Positions 1-8,443 are shown, counted from the first letter of the stretch. The stretch is 12,333 nt of DNA from Rhizophlyctis rosea (GCA_027596075.1 JADGJC010000651.1:1-12333), one strand, 5' to 3'. The notes: generated by a model not told the origin, from the letters alone. Made by a program: numbers and translations.

Positions 1-224
1 TATTGAGATAATTGAATAATGAACATAACACGTACACGCACACGCACATATGTACCACCCAAGGTGGCACAGGTGCGGCAAAAAACACGTAAGCGATCGA
101 CGTGATTACATAAGGGTCACGTGATCCTGACTAAGCAAATAAATCAGTCACATGTTTATCTATCTAACCAATCACGTGACACGTCCGAACTACCAGACGT
201 GTCCTACTAGTCCGCATCCCTGCA
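1..224 (-). repeat. LTR copy A, cut by the window edge
   Basis: Near-identical along most of its length to the right-hand LTR (11666-11962) in the same orientation, and about 70 bases of the LTR tail lie beyond the window. It ends at 224 with the same plus-strand CATCCCTGCA, which is the LTR 5' terminus (TGCAGGGATG) on the minus strand. It carries the two TCACGTGA palindromes (117-124 and 172-179) found in every copy. It may be the outer half of a tandem LTR or a solo LTR; the edge prevents deciding. Confidence 0.8.
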
Positions 225-354
225 CCTTGAGTGACATATGTGCTCGTGCGTGTATTCTGTTGTTCATTATTCATATTTCAATATACATCCAAACAGTTAA
301 CTTTTACCGTCGCATTTGAAGGTGTATTGCTTCAAGCAGGTCTATTGCCCAGCA
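225..354 (+). repeat. Inverted fragment of the LTR tail
   Basis: This stretch is the reverse complement of positions about 11666-11803 in the right LTR: both share, in opposite orientation, the CACATATGTSACTCAAGG block, GTTTGGATGTATATTGA, GTTAAC, GAAGCAATACAC and AATAGACCTGC. It runs from CCTTGAG (225) to CCAGCA (349-354), and the latter fixes the likely LTR end. It sits between two LTR bodies of opposite orientation, directly after the TGCA end of copy A, so the left cluster is rearranged. Confidence 0.75.
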
Positions 355-538
355 CACGCGCACATATGTACCACCCAAGGTGGCACAGGTGCGACAGAGA
401 AACACGTAAGCGATCGACGTGATTACATAAGGGTCACGTGATCTTGACTAAGCTGTTAATCAATCACATGTTATTCTATCAAACCAATCACGTGACACGT
501 CAGAACTACCAGACGCGTTCTAGGTCCGCATCCCTGCA
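355..538 (-). repeat. LTR copy B, body only
   Basis: Same sequence as the body of the right LTR: the CACATATGTACCACCCAAGG block, AAGCGATCGACGTGATTACA, the palindromes at 434-441 and 488-495, and the CATCCCTGCA terminus ending at 538. Its own tail is absent and the inverted tail fragment lies in its place. It is the copy nearest the element interior and therefore the candidate 3' LTR of the gag-pol element, but the minus strand just before it (539-570) is not purine-rich. Confidence 0.75.
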
Positions 539-979
539 TCAAAGTATATACAATTTGTGCACAGCCACCCCTGAGTCACGCCCACTCATGCGATTAAACC
601 AAAAAAGGCAAAATGACGCAAGTTGAGCACTCCACCACATGTGGCGACGCCCACGAAGCCCTACATCAAAAAATAACTATTTTCCCATTCAAAGCATACG
701 GAAAATAACACGTGGTAACTAAGCGAATTGGTGGTGGGTCGTCTACTCGCCCACAGCTTCCCCAGTGCCTCCGCAGCGAATCACACCCCCGTAGCTCACC
801 TCTGGCAACCCCGACCAAGTATCAGCGAAGTCGAAGCCCGTACGAGTATGCGTCGCCCTCGACGTCCCACATCTAAGCATCCCGTACCAAGTCTCAAACG
901 AAAGACCCGAAAGACCAAGTCCCTAATTTCTACGAGTCCCTACACGCACAAATGCTGCTTGCACAGTTCCCAAATGCCT
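539..979. other. Non-coding stretch between the left LTR and the last open frame
   Basis: No protein-coding signal is supported on either strand. The plus-strand 105-codon frame starting at 728 has no recognisable motif and is compositionally like the antisense of the neighbouring purine-rich coding strand. The expected polypurine tract of a minus-strand element is not visible next to 538. A short block near 584-600 (CTCATGCGA...AAACC) weakly resembles 11981-12000 beside the right LTR, which hints at a shared but diverged 3' untranslated region. Confidence 0.4.
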
Positions 980-1885
980 CTATGGACGGCGTATCCCTCC
1001 ACTTGTCCCTTCGGGGTCATTGCAGACGAGGAAGGTCGTGCGTGAAAGGTCGGCCGTGTTGAGGAGCGTACGAAACTTCTGTGATAAGGACGGAGAGGCT
1101 CGATGGTCGTTGGTGTTGTGCTTTGAATTCAGGCCGTCCCGATTGGTAATGTCCCACCAACGATGGTACTTTCCAGCCTGCGCCTTACTCATCTCAACAT
1201 GCGTCCCGTCCGCCGAATTTTCCTCAAGTCCCGACATATGAGTTCCACCCAACTCCATGTTCGAACCCCGCACGCGCCCTTCGTAGTTTTCCACCAAATT
1301 CTTTCTCTCCCTCCCAAATTCCTCCACAATCGCTAAGTTCCCAAAATCACGTCCCAAATTCAACTGCCCTTGCGTCCCAAGTCCTACCCTCTCAACCGTA
1401 TTTCCTGACCCTTTCTGCTTTCGTCCCAAAAGACTCCGCAATCCCAACTCCACTACCTTCCCTATTCCCAACTGATTTCCGCCCAACCCCTCATGTCCCA
1501 AACTCTCATGTCCCAAACTCTCACTCTTCGTACCGGGCAATCCGATCCGGTTGTCTCCATTTGTCATGCATTTCGGTACCACACCATGTCCCGGAACGTC
1601 AATCTCCTCAATATTCCCAACTCCCGGATTTTCTCTCATATGCTCCCACCCCATTCGTAATAACTCATCCATTCCCAAAGATCTCCTTTCTCCCTTCTGA
1701 GATTTTTCCTGCAATCGTCCTCGCCCGAAACTATCTTCCAGCCCGCCCAATCCAGACACTCCACCCGATTCCAACCCTTCCAAGCCAAATTGCTCTGAAT
1801 TCCGATATGCCAACCATTCCCTTTCCCTCCGTCTGACCCAAGAATCAATCGCAAGCGTCAATTCCACCCCGCTCAAGTCCCTATG
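980..1885 (-). pseudogene. Leu-Gly-repeat extension downstream of integrase
   Basis: I do not recognise this frame. It stays open for about 300 codons, lies in the same frame as integrase, and is separated from it by a single TAA (1886-1888). The first start-like codon (1876) is TTG, so it looks like a continuation of Pol after a nonsense change rather than a separate gene. The N-terminal part is basic (RRRERE). The middle is low complexity, with many LG and GLG dipeptides and an exact 15-bp tandem duplication at 1491-1520 giving two ESLGH units. No membrane segment or signal peptide is seen, so it is not an obvious envelope protein. It may equally be degenerate 3' sequence that happens to be open because the strand is purine-rich. 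Confidence 0.4.
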
Positions 1886-3031
1886 TTACACACTCTCCGT
1901 CCCCTCACTCATTCCCAACAGCTCAACTCCCATCTCTTCCTCGTCCTTCTCCTGTTTTGGTTCAGCTTCCTCCTCATCACTTCTCCTTTCTTTTCCTTTC
2001 CCTTTTTCCACACGTCCTAATCCAGGTCCCCTCCCAATGTCGTCCCATTTGACGCCCTCCCGGTAAGGCTTCAGACGCACATGATTGATCGTCCGTCCCT
2101 CAAAGAGCAACCTTCCCTCCAAATCCTTAAACGCATAAGCCCCTTCTCGCACCACATCCCTAATAACAACTGGTCCCTCCCACCGCAAACGTATCTTAAG
2201 CTTCAGCGCGAAGGTGTTGGCGGCACGGGCGTCGTGGATCCATACTTTATCGCCCTTCTTATACGTCCGTGGGTTGGGACTGCCTTGCTCCACCTCTCGT
2301 CGTGCCGCCGCATCATGCTGCTTCTTCCGATTCTCCGCCGCATACTCCCTCAAATAAGTCAACACCGGAAGGTCCTCCATCCTCCTTTCCCTCAACTTCT
2401 GCGCAATGTCAGTTGTCACGTCGTCCGTGGGCAGGGGAGGGGCCTGCTTGTACACCATCTGATATCGACTGAGCCCCGTAACTCGCGAAACATGGACATT
2501 GTACGCAAATACGGCTTCCCTCCAAATGTTGTACCACCGCCCAGCACACTCTTCAACACTCCGTCCGTCCGCTATCATCTTCTCAAATGTCATCCGCGCA
2601 AGGGTGTACATGATGTCCTTGTTGAACGTTTCCGCTCGAGCGTTACCCTTGGGGTGCTGTACTGAAGCAGGTAAGAGCTGAATCCCTTGCTTTTCCCTAG
2701 GAACGAAGTACTTCACATTGTCGAGGACGATGAATGCGAGTCTCCTGAACGTGTGAATCCACTTCTTCACAGCCCCAACCACATGCTTCCCAGTCGTACT
2801 TCCCTTCACTGGGTACACTTGCCCCCACCCGAAGGTATAGGCAACGATCGTGACGAGTTCGTCGTATCCGTTGGACTGAGGAAATTGCAACGTATACATC
2901 CCCAAAATCACAAAGACCGATGCTGGTGGAACGACCCGATAGAGCTGATTGCGAGTTGGCCGCCTAAGTCTCCTCTCCTCGCATACCTCACAACCATCAA
3001 GCCTAACCCTTACGTCCCGGCTCATTCCTTG
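1886..3031 (-). pseudogene. pol: Integrase: catalytic core and GPY/F C-terminus
   Basis: Residues here are counted from the ATG at 3025. C12 and C15 complete the HHCC zinc-binding domain begun upstream. The catalytic core follows, with the PQSNGYDE block typical of the first strand, but the position expected to hold the first catalytic Asp is Tyr44. The second Asp is D102 (VLDN) and the Glu is probably E132 (ARAETFN). D102-E132 leaves 29 residues between them where the family has about 35, which suggests a small deletion. Residues 281-298 (RWEGPVVIRD...GAYAF) are a GPY/F module, and a basic then acidic tail ends at the TAA at 1886. There is no chromodomain. Integrase would insert the cDNA into the genome; this copy lacks an intact triad. 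It is contiguous in frame with the preceding segment through a TGA at 3032-3034. Confidence 0.85.
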
Positions 3032-3680
3032 TCAATGATAACGCTTCGAAAGCAACTGAATCATGGTGTTGAAGCCGTAATGTTCCACGCCGTGCATATC
3101 ACTTATGAAATCCACCACATCCTCGCAACGTGGGACCTCCCGAGGTGCTTGTTGCCCCTTCTTCCCCCTTCCTCGTCGATACAGCCGATTTTCGAACACG
3201 GAATAATTCGTAGCTTGTTCCCCTATCTGCATCAATTCATCCTGCGTCCACTTCTTTCCGTCCAAATCATCAATCCTTCCCTGCAAAAACGCCGCTATGC
3301 TGTCATATGGCTCCCAACCCATCATAATCGCCCCACACGTCACCGTCCACTCAGAATTCTCCTTAACTCCTTCCGCTCTGTACGTCTGCCCGTCCAGCGC
3401 CAAGTAGTTCGCCTTCAATATGACCACATCCCCAGCATCTTCCCTCTTCTTCATTTCCCGACGTCTCATTTGAACCGCATAATTTTGCGGCGAGATCTCT
3501 TCCAAAATCATATCATCCAACTCAACCCCGTCAATCCCTATATCAGCATCTCCCGGGGGTCTCCTACTCAATGCATCAGCGTCCATGTGCTCCTTCTTCC
3601 GCCGGAAGATCCTTTTCGGCCATCCAACCTCCATGGGGATCGACTGAATGAAGGCAAGCCACCGAGCTACCCGATTGTTG
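3032..3680 (-). pseudogene. pol: End of RNase H, tether, and integrase zinc-binding domain
   Basis: The first methionine of this frame is at 3634, but the frame is open to about 3680 and encodes RVARWLAFIQS, the expected end of RNase H, before it. ADALSRRP (residues 19-26 from 3634) is the signature that closes the RT-RNase H block in Ty3 elements. A tether of about 150 residues follows, then H181 and H185 (HGVEH), the histidines of the integrase HHCC motif. The frame stops at TGA 3032-3034, at a position where relatives usually have Trp in the block before the two cysteines, so TGG to TGA is a plausible origin. The upstream RNase H frame ends at 3667, so a reading-frame change lies near 3665-3685. 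Confidence 0.8.
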
Positions 3681-4425
3681 TGCAGGGGCGCGAATCAATC
3701 CGATTCCACATTTGTACCCACGCCTTATGGTCCGTGATAATGGCCAGCATCGTTCCCATGTGTGATCTAACCTTCAAAATCCCAAAGCAGATCGACAACA
3801 TCTCCTTCTCCCCGGTCGACATATGCTTTTCTGCTCCATGAAAAGCGCGTGAGATGAGCATGACCGGATAGTACTTTGTCTCGGCCGTGGGGAAAAGATT
3901 GTCCTCCGGGTTCACTGCGTGCCCCGCTACCACTCCTAAAGCCTTCCCACTCCCGTCACATGCTAAGATCAACACCCTGTCCCGATCAAATGTCTTCAAA
4001 GCAACCGCCTTTAAACACCCGTCCTGTATGTCCCTGAACGCCCCCGTGTACGCCACATCCTTGTTCCACTCAGCCATATACGCCTTTCTGCTCTTGAAGT
4101 CCTTTTCCAGCAACCGGTGCAACAACGACATTTCCGAAGCAAAATTGCTAACCGCGTGTTGAATGAAGAGCACAAACCTGATAAAGCTCTTCAACAAAGA
4201 TTGATCCATGGGTAAAGGCCATCCCTCCAATCCCTGAAATCGTTTCTCCGTCAGTACCACTTCTTCTGCGCCCATAACTGCTCCGCAAAATTGCACCCTC
4301 TCCACCAAGTACGCCTCTTTCTCCTCCGAAAATGAGCTCGTATGCTTCCGATAACAGTGTAAGGCCCTGTCCAGCACACTCGCCATTTCCTTAAACGTCT
4401 CCCCCACAAACCCAAGATCATCTCG
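3667..4425 (-). pseudogene. pol: Reverse transcriptase thumb/connection and RNase H
   Basis: Immediately after the TAA at 4426-4428 the same frame reads R-D-D-LGFVGETF, the second half of the RT YxDD box. The RT C-terminus follows (QFCGAVM in place of the usual FLGHVIS, then LEGWPLP). RNase H catalytic residues are visible, counting from the GTG at 4407: D151 (LACDGSG), E200 (STGEKEML) and D226 (ITDHKAW). The RNase H would degrade the RNA strand of the cDNA hybrid in the virus-like particle. The frame ends at 3667 after a frame change; the remainder of the domain is in the next segment. Assignment to a Ty3 RT-RNase H is secure from motif order. Confidence 0.85.
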
Positions 4426-4806
4426 TTAACTAATCATCCGATCCACCAGACTCTTCTCATCAGGTACCCAAGGTGTGCATCCACGATCTTCCTCAACTCC
4501 AACTCCTTCCTCGGTAACCCCTTGATCTGATCTCATGATCTCATGCAAATTGACGCCGAACCATTCCCCACTATCACACCATCCAAACGGCACCACCGTA
4601 TGCTGGAAAGGAACATTGTCCAGTAGTACCACCAGCATCCATCTGTACAACTTGTTCGTCGGTGACCCCAAATACCCCTTTGCGCCGTCGAAGAGACAGA
4701 TCAACTTCCCCGCTGCAAGTTGACATTGCACCAAGTCCATGGGACTCAAAGGCCAGCGTTTCCGCCGGTGACTCCCTGCGGTACTTCGGAGCCGGAAGCT
4801 TGTCAT
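4426..4806 (-). pseudogene. pol: Reverse transcriptase palm (motifs A and B)
   Basis: From about residue 21 this frame takes over RT coding from the overlapping upstream frame at SPMDLVQ. Motif A is FDGAKGY with the catalytic Asp at D40. Residues 73-76, PFGW, match the PFGL block of retroelement RTs. The stretch between them is unlike standard Ty3 RTs, so this is a divergent lineage. The frame then runs into a TAA (4426-4428) exactly where the Tyr/Phe of the YxDD catalytic box should be. RT copies the element RNA into cDNA; this copy cannot. Confidence 0.8.
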
Positions 4807-5158
4807 ATTTCTCCATCTTCAGGTGTGGCTTCATTTTCGTGACTTCCGTAAAGGTCCACGGCATCTCCGTTTGATTCACAAACTCCTCAAGATGTCCCGC
4901 AAAAATCCTTCGAATCAAATCCAAATTCTCCCGGACGATCGGTAGATCACCGACTTTGTGGACCCTTCCAATAACTTCCTGATTGAAAGTTGGTGTTGGC
5001 ACCACTCCTCTCGCAGGTCTGCACATGACATTTGCGCGACAGATCTCTTTAACTTCCTCCGAGCCCTTCAAGTCCAGCCCTTCTCCTCCATTATTCCCAG
5101 CAACAGCCTCAACAGTCTTTCCATCCCCGACTTCCGGCTCTCCCAAATGATATGCCCT
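4740..5158 (-). pseudogene. pol: Reverse transcriptase N-terminal region
   Basis: This frame is open from the TAG at 5159 and its first methionine codon is at 5146. Its start is a Gly/Glu-rich linker. From roughly the middle it contains the region leading into RT (VPTPTFNQEVIGRV, WTFTEVTKM, KYDKLPAPKYRR, SPAETLAFES). RT-like coding then leaves this frame at about 4745 and resumes in the next frame at SPMDLVQ, so a small indel lies in the short C run near 4742-4750. The nominal ORF continues to 4574 in the wrong frame. The segment is in the same frame as the EEP SDH motif just upstream, with one TAG between. Confidence 0.7.
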
Positions 5159-5290
5159 CTACAGATTGATCTCATAGTCACTCATTCCAATCCTCCGGGA
5201 GACCCTGAACTCAGCAACAACCGCCACATGATCTGAGCCTCCCAAGTCGAATCTCTCACAACCCTTCAGCTGAACCCCAACGTGCTTGGG
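5159..5290 (-). pseudogene. pol: EEP nuclease C-terminal end with the SDH motif
   Basis: This fragment is too short to be noticed as an ORF. The minus strand here encodes FDLGGSDHVAVVAEF, with Ser-Asp-His at 5236-5228. SDH is the diagnostic last catalytic motif of the exonuclease III/AP-endonuclease/DNase I superfamily, where Asp and His orient the attacking water. It lies in a different frame from the rest of the EEP domain (ending at 5256), so a frame change occurred near 5275-5290. A TAG (5159-5161) separates it from the RT N-terminal segment in the same frame, tying EEP and RT to one ancestral polyprotein. Confidence 0.8.
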
Positions 5291-5879
5291 TTATGCTCCG
5301 GTAATACATCCTATCAAACTTCATCCCATGATGAAAAACACGCGCGATTCGCTCAGGCATCCAACACGTAAAGCCGTCAATTCCTCCATTCGGGTGTATC
5401 TCCTTCCACGCGTCCGTAAAGCCCGCTTTTTCCAACTCCGCAAGACTCTCCCTCTCCCAAGCTTGACACCCTGACTCGAGTCCCCGTCGTACTGATACCG
5501 CCACGTCCGCACCTGTCCGTGCCACGTTGAAGTCTCCCACCAAGAGCATGGGCCGATCTTTCCACAGATGTCCGCACAGATCCTCCAAGATGACGTGGAA
5601 AAGGATTCTGTACCTCTCCAGAGACCCTCCGAGCATCCCATTAGCACAGTACACGTTAACAATGACTACCTGACAACCGAACCTCACGATTAACATTCTT
5701 CCCTCCCAAGTCTCCAAGATCTTTCCTCCCGGTATCTCCATGAACACTTCCCTAAGTCCGCCAAGCCGTCCCATCAACTCATTCCTCACAAACGTTGCCA
5801 CTCCTGAGTATCCTGGCTTTTCCGGAAAGGCAAAATTTCCCGTATACCCCTCAAAGACGTAAAACATTGTCTCCTTATA
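5256..5879 (-). pseudogene. pol: EEP (ExoIII/AP-endonuclease-type) nuclease, central part
   Basis: Residues are counted from the ATG at 5867. GYSGVATF (19-26) holds the Tyr block of ExoIII and APE1. NVYCANG (71-77) matches the NVYxPNG strand. GDFNVA (111-116) supplies the catalytic Asp and Asn. The GFTDAW...HP run near 149-159 and MKFDRMYY (182-189) follow the order seen in ExoIII-like enzymes. Such enzymes cleave DNA at abasic sites or remove nucleotides 3'-5' with Mg2+. It joins the N-terminal EEP part in frame through a TGA (5880-5882). Inference: the domain nicks or trims DNA or cDNA for the element. It is not a separate host gene, because neighbouring pol domains share its underlying frame on both sides. 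Confidence 0.85.
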
Positions 5880-6176
5880 TCACTCTTTCTCCAAGTCTTC
5901 CGGCTTCACCTGAATCTCCTGCAAACATATTCCGTTCGGCCTCTGTTCCTCCACGAGCCGCAAAAGTTGGTGCGCTTTTTTGAGCACGTTGCGCACGAAG
6001 TTCACGTTCCAAGTGGCTATGCGCAACCTTGCACTATCGACATCCCTCCACTCGTCAATGGGCGTGATGTCCTCGTGTTTCACCACATCTCCTCCCTGCT
6101 TCTCAAGATGCAGCCGTAAGATCCTCGAAGATTCAGACTCTTCCCTCTTAACCGTCCCAGACTTTCCAGACTTCAA
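5880..6176 (-). pseudogene. pol: EEP nuclease N-terminal part
   Basis: ATWNVNFVR (residues 54-62) matches the opening strand of exonuclease III-like proteins, with the metal-region Asn. CLQEIQV (84-90) holds the metal-binding Glu (E87). The first 50 residues are a charged linker. The only start codon is TTG at 6176, overlapping the TGA (6173-6175) that ends the previous frame, so this is a frame-shifted continuation of Pol rather than an independent gene. The TGA at 5880-5882 interrupts it after PEDLEKE and the same frame carries on with YKETMFYVFEG. Confidence 0.85.
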
Positions 6177-6919
6177 TTGCCGTTCACTCCTTCATTCTTC
6201 CCATCCAAATTCCTTTTCTCCCTCCCCTCAGTCTTCCCAATCCCATTCTCTTCCAACTGCTTTAACCCGCGACTCCTCCCCTCGTCCTTGGCCGGGTCAG
6301 GAGGGGTGTACTCTACTTGTATCAAGCACAGTGGCCACGCCACTTCGGACTGGTGCATGTCCATCTTCGCAACATCAACTGTGCTGAACTCAAAATACGG
6401 CCGCCCAACGCGTCCTGCGGCGTTGATCTCCGCCGTTGAGATGCGTGGGGTGTTATCCCGCATCTGCGCCTTGCTCTGCTTCAACAACGCCACACTCCCG
6501 TCATCTTCTCCCCACTCATTCTCAACCGTCATCCTCACTTCCTGATCCGGCTCCGACTCTTCCTCCTCCTCACTGGTCGCCCTTTCAACTTCCGAGCTCT
6601 CATCCGCCGGGAACCCTTGCAGCCTCGCCGAGCGCCGTGGTGGCTTCTCCTCCTCATACATCTCAACGTCTTCATCACGTGATCCTCCCGTAGCAAACTT
6701 CCCTTTCTCTTCCCTTCGTTTCAATCTCTGCCCGTACATCTCACGCTTCCGTCTGGTTTGATCTTCTCCCACAACAGCCTGACCCGTGGGAATGCGTGTC
6801 TCCTTCACAACCTTGTATCCTTCCAGCAGAATTGGAACCCAAGTGTCTTCTCCGGGAAAGCCGGCATAGAATGGGATCCGTTCGTGCTTGAACTCGAACC
6901 ATGCCTCCTGCGTAATCTC
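6173..6919 (-). pseudogene. pol: Pol linker between protease and EEP nuclease
   Basis: Continues the protease frame after the TGA at 6920-6922; the first ATG (6808) is not needed as a start. It has no recognised catalytic motif. It begins with an aromatic segment (AWFEFKHERIPFYAGFPG), then a basic and acidic region containing RRSARL and a run of Glu/Ser (SEEEEESEPD), then VGRPYFEFSTVD and PLCLIQVEYTPPDP. The charged middle looks disordered, and the aromatic segments may be small folded elements. It ends at TGA 6173-6175, where the EEP coding continues in a different frame. Confidence 0.65.
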
Positions 6920-7858
6920 TCAGACGTCTTCATGAGCTCCTGTCCTTCCATTCACAACCACCCAGCGTTTCTTCCAGCAAGAGGGGTACAAAGCACGTGA
7001 ACTGCCGATTACGCAAGCGAGTACTTCCATGACTGGCCCCCCAAAGGTGAAGGGTGCTTCCAGTCCCTTCATAACAACCACGCAGATCAAAATGGTCATC
7101 TCCGGCGTGACAGACATCTCCATATTGTGAATCTCACCCTTCAGCTCTGGGGCGCCGCCGTTTGCCGTGTGCAGCCGGTATTTCGGGTTCAACTGAACCA
7201 AGTCCCACCTTCCGGCATGATTTTTAAAGAAGGAGTGGTCCATCCCAACCACGCAACACCCCATGTCCAGCAACACCATGACTTCCACTCCTTCAATTTT
7301 GCACTTCATGCGATGCGTGCGCGTTAAGGAGGTTGAGAGCTGCGCCATCAAGTATTCTGCGCCCTCCTTGTCGCTTCCAAAATCCCCTCGCATCCCCAAA
7401 GACTCAACGTGCACAATCCTGTTGCCCTCCTCGTCCCACTTATCCCCTTTCTCAAACAACAATTTGTACATGGTTGGGTGCTTGCTCATAACCTCGGCTT
7501 TGTACTCGGGTTCTGCGGCCTTGAAAGCATCAACCAGTTGGTTCCGCAAATGAGAAGAAGCGTTCACCAGTTGCGCAAATGAAAGACCGGTGACCATTGT
7601 GTCCCGCATAAGCTTGCAAATGTCCGCACGCGGCTGCTTCTCAAGCATTGTGATCTTTTCACGTTGCTCACGGTTGAGTGTCTTCTTGCCCGGCCGGCGC
7701 CCTCGTCTTGCTCTCCTCCCATCATCCGTAAGCCCATCATCTACAAGTCCAACATGGTCCCGTGATCTGGCTGCAGTGACTCTTTCGTGTGCCGTCAATG
7801 GTGGTCTTTTCCCCTTTCCGGGCCGCGAGACTTCCTCCTTCCTGATCCGATCGCGGCT
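6920..7858 (-). pseudogene. pol: Retropepsin-type aspartic protease with a damaged active site
   Basis: This frame is open from the TAG at 7859; the nominal start at 7798 is TTG. The first part is basic (RRARRGRRPGKK), followed by about 100 helical-looking residues. Residues 169-185 from 7798 (EGVEVMVLLDMGCCVVG) match the flap-preceding active-site strand of retropepsins, normally LLDTG or LLDSG. Here the codon at 7264-7262 is ATG, so the motif reads D-M-G, a change that would abolish the normal hydrogen-bond network. LACVIG near 259-264 resembles the second hydrophobic-Gly strand. The protease would cut Gag and Gag-Pol into mature proteins. ACG to ATG would be a single C-to-T transition. The frame ends at TGA 6920-6922. 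Confidence 0.75.
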
Positions 7859-8359
7859 CTATGAGCGATCCGGATGTGCAGGCATGAGTCCGGGTAGCAC
7901 GCCTTTGTCGATGGTCAGATTGGGAGGAATAGCTTCCTTCTCGCTTTCATCCGCAGCTGGTGGAACTGGAACCATCGAACCTGGTGGAGGCGCAGCATCA
8001 ACAGCCACAGGCACAGCTCCCGTCTCTGCAGTGTTCGACACGGGTGCAACAGGTTGAACACGTTCCGCTGGTTGCGCCTCAGGCTGTTCCACAATAGTCT
8101 GAACTGATGGAGGACGTGGCTGGTCTGCTGATGACGAAGCTCGGAACCCAGGTGGCGTATTCCTTCCACTGTTCTGCGCTTTTTGCGCAACTCCACTTTG
8201 TGGCGGGGTCACGTGACTCCCCAAAACTTCAACTCCTGTCATTCCAACCTGATTCCCCGCAACTTGCTGCCCAACACTCACACTCTGGCTCGCCGTATTC
8301 GCCGTACGCTCCTCTTGAACAGGTGCAGTCATGTCTCTCCTTCCTGAACTCGCATTCCC
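7859..8359 (-). pseudogene. pol: Pro/Gln-rich Pol linker upstream of protease
   Basis: Open from the TAA at 8360-8362 to TAG 7859-7861, with an ATG at 8332. The composition is Pro, Ala, Gln and Val-rich (repeated PPS, QP, PPPGS), as expected of a disordered linker. It begins with the MTAPVQEERT unit that also occurs at 8444-8506 and near the start of Gag. No catalytic motif is seen. It shares its frame with both the preceding and the following pol segments, so the flanking stops are probably later nonsense changes. Translation starting at 8332 as a separate Pro-Pol cannot be excluded. Confidence 0.6.
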
Positions 8360-8364
8360 TTATT
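8303..8364 (-). repeat. About 62-bp repeat unit, copy 3
   Basis: Matches 8444-8506 and 11248-11310 in the same orientation: all begin, on the plus strand, with CGTACGCTCCTCT, then CAGGTG or CGGTGGAGT, then TCTTTCCGT- or CTCCTTCCT-like sequence and ACTC.CATTCCC. It encodes SSGRRDMTAPVQEERT. Confidence 0.7.
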
Positions 8365-8443
8365 GACCTCCCAAGTTTCCAACTCCCTCACTCTGCCCGT
8401 CTCTCCTCACTTCCTGTTCCTGAACCTGACTTCTCGTACCCTC

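Noticed and set aside
1..538. A CRISPR array or satellite from the repeated LTR blocks
   Set aside because: The repeats are LTR-length, few, and one is inverted; there are no regular spacers.
980..1885. An envelope gene after pol
   Set aside because: No signal peptide, transmembrane segment or cysteine pattern; the sequence is polar and Gly/Glu-rich.
2687..3841. A 384-codon plus-strand open frame
   Set aside because: It is antisense to integrase and RNase H, which carry clear motifs on the minus strand. Purine-rich coding strands leave long open antisense frames.
4574..6176. A nested LINE (APE endonuclease followed by RT)
   Set aside because: The RT has the PFGW block and is followed by Ty3-type RNase H, ADALSRRP and integrase. 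Protease, the SDH end and RT share a frame. No LINE-type FADD RT or poly(A) tail is seen.
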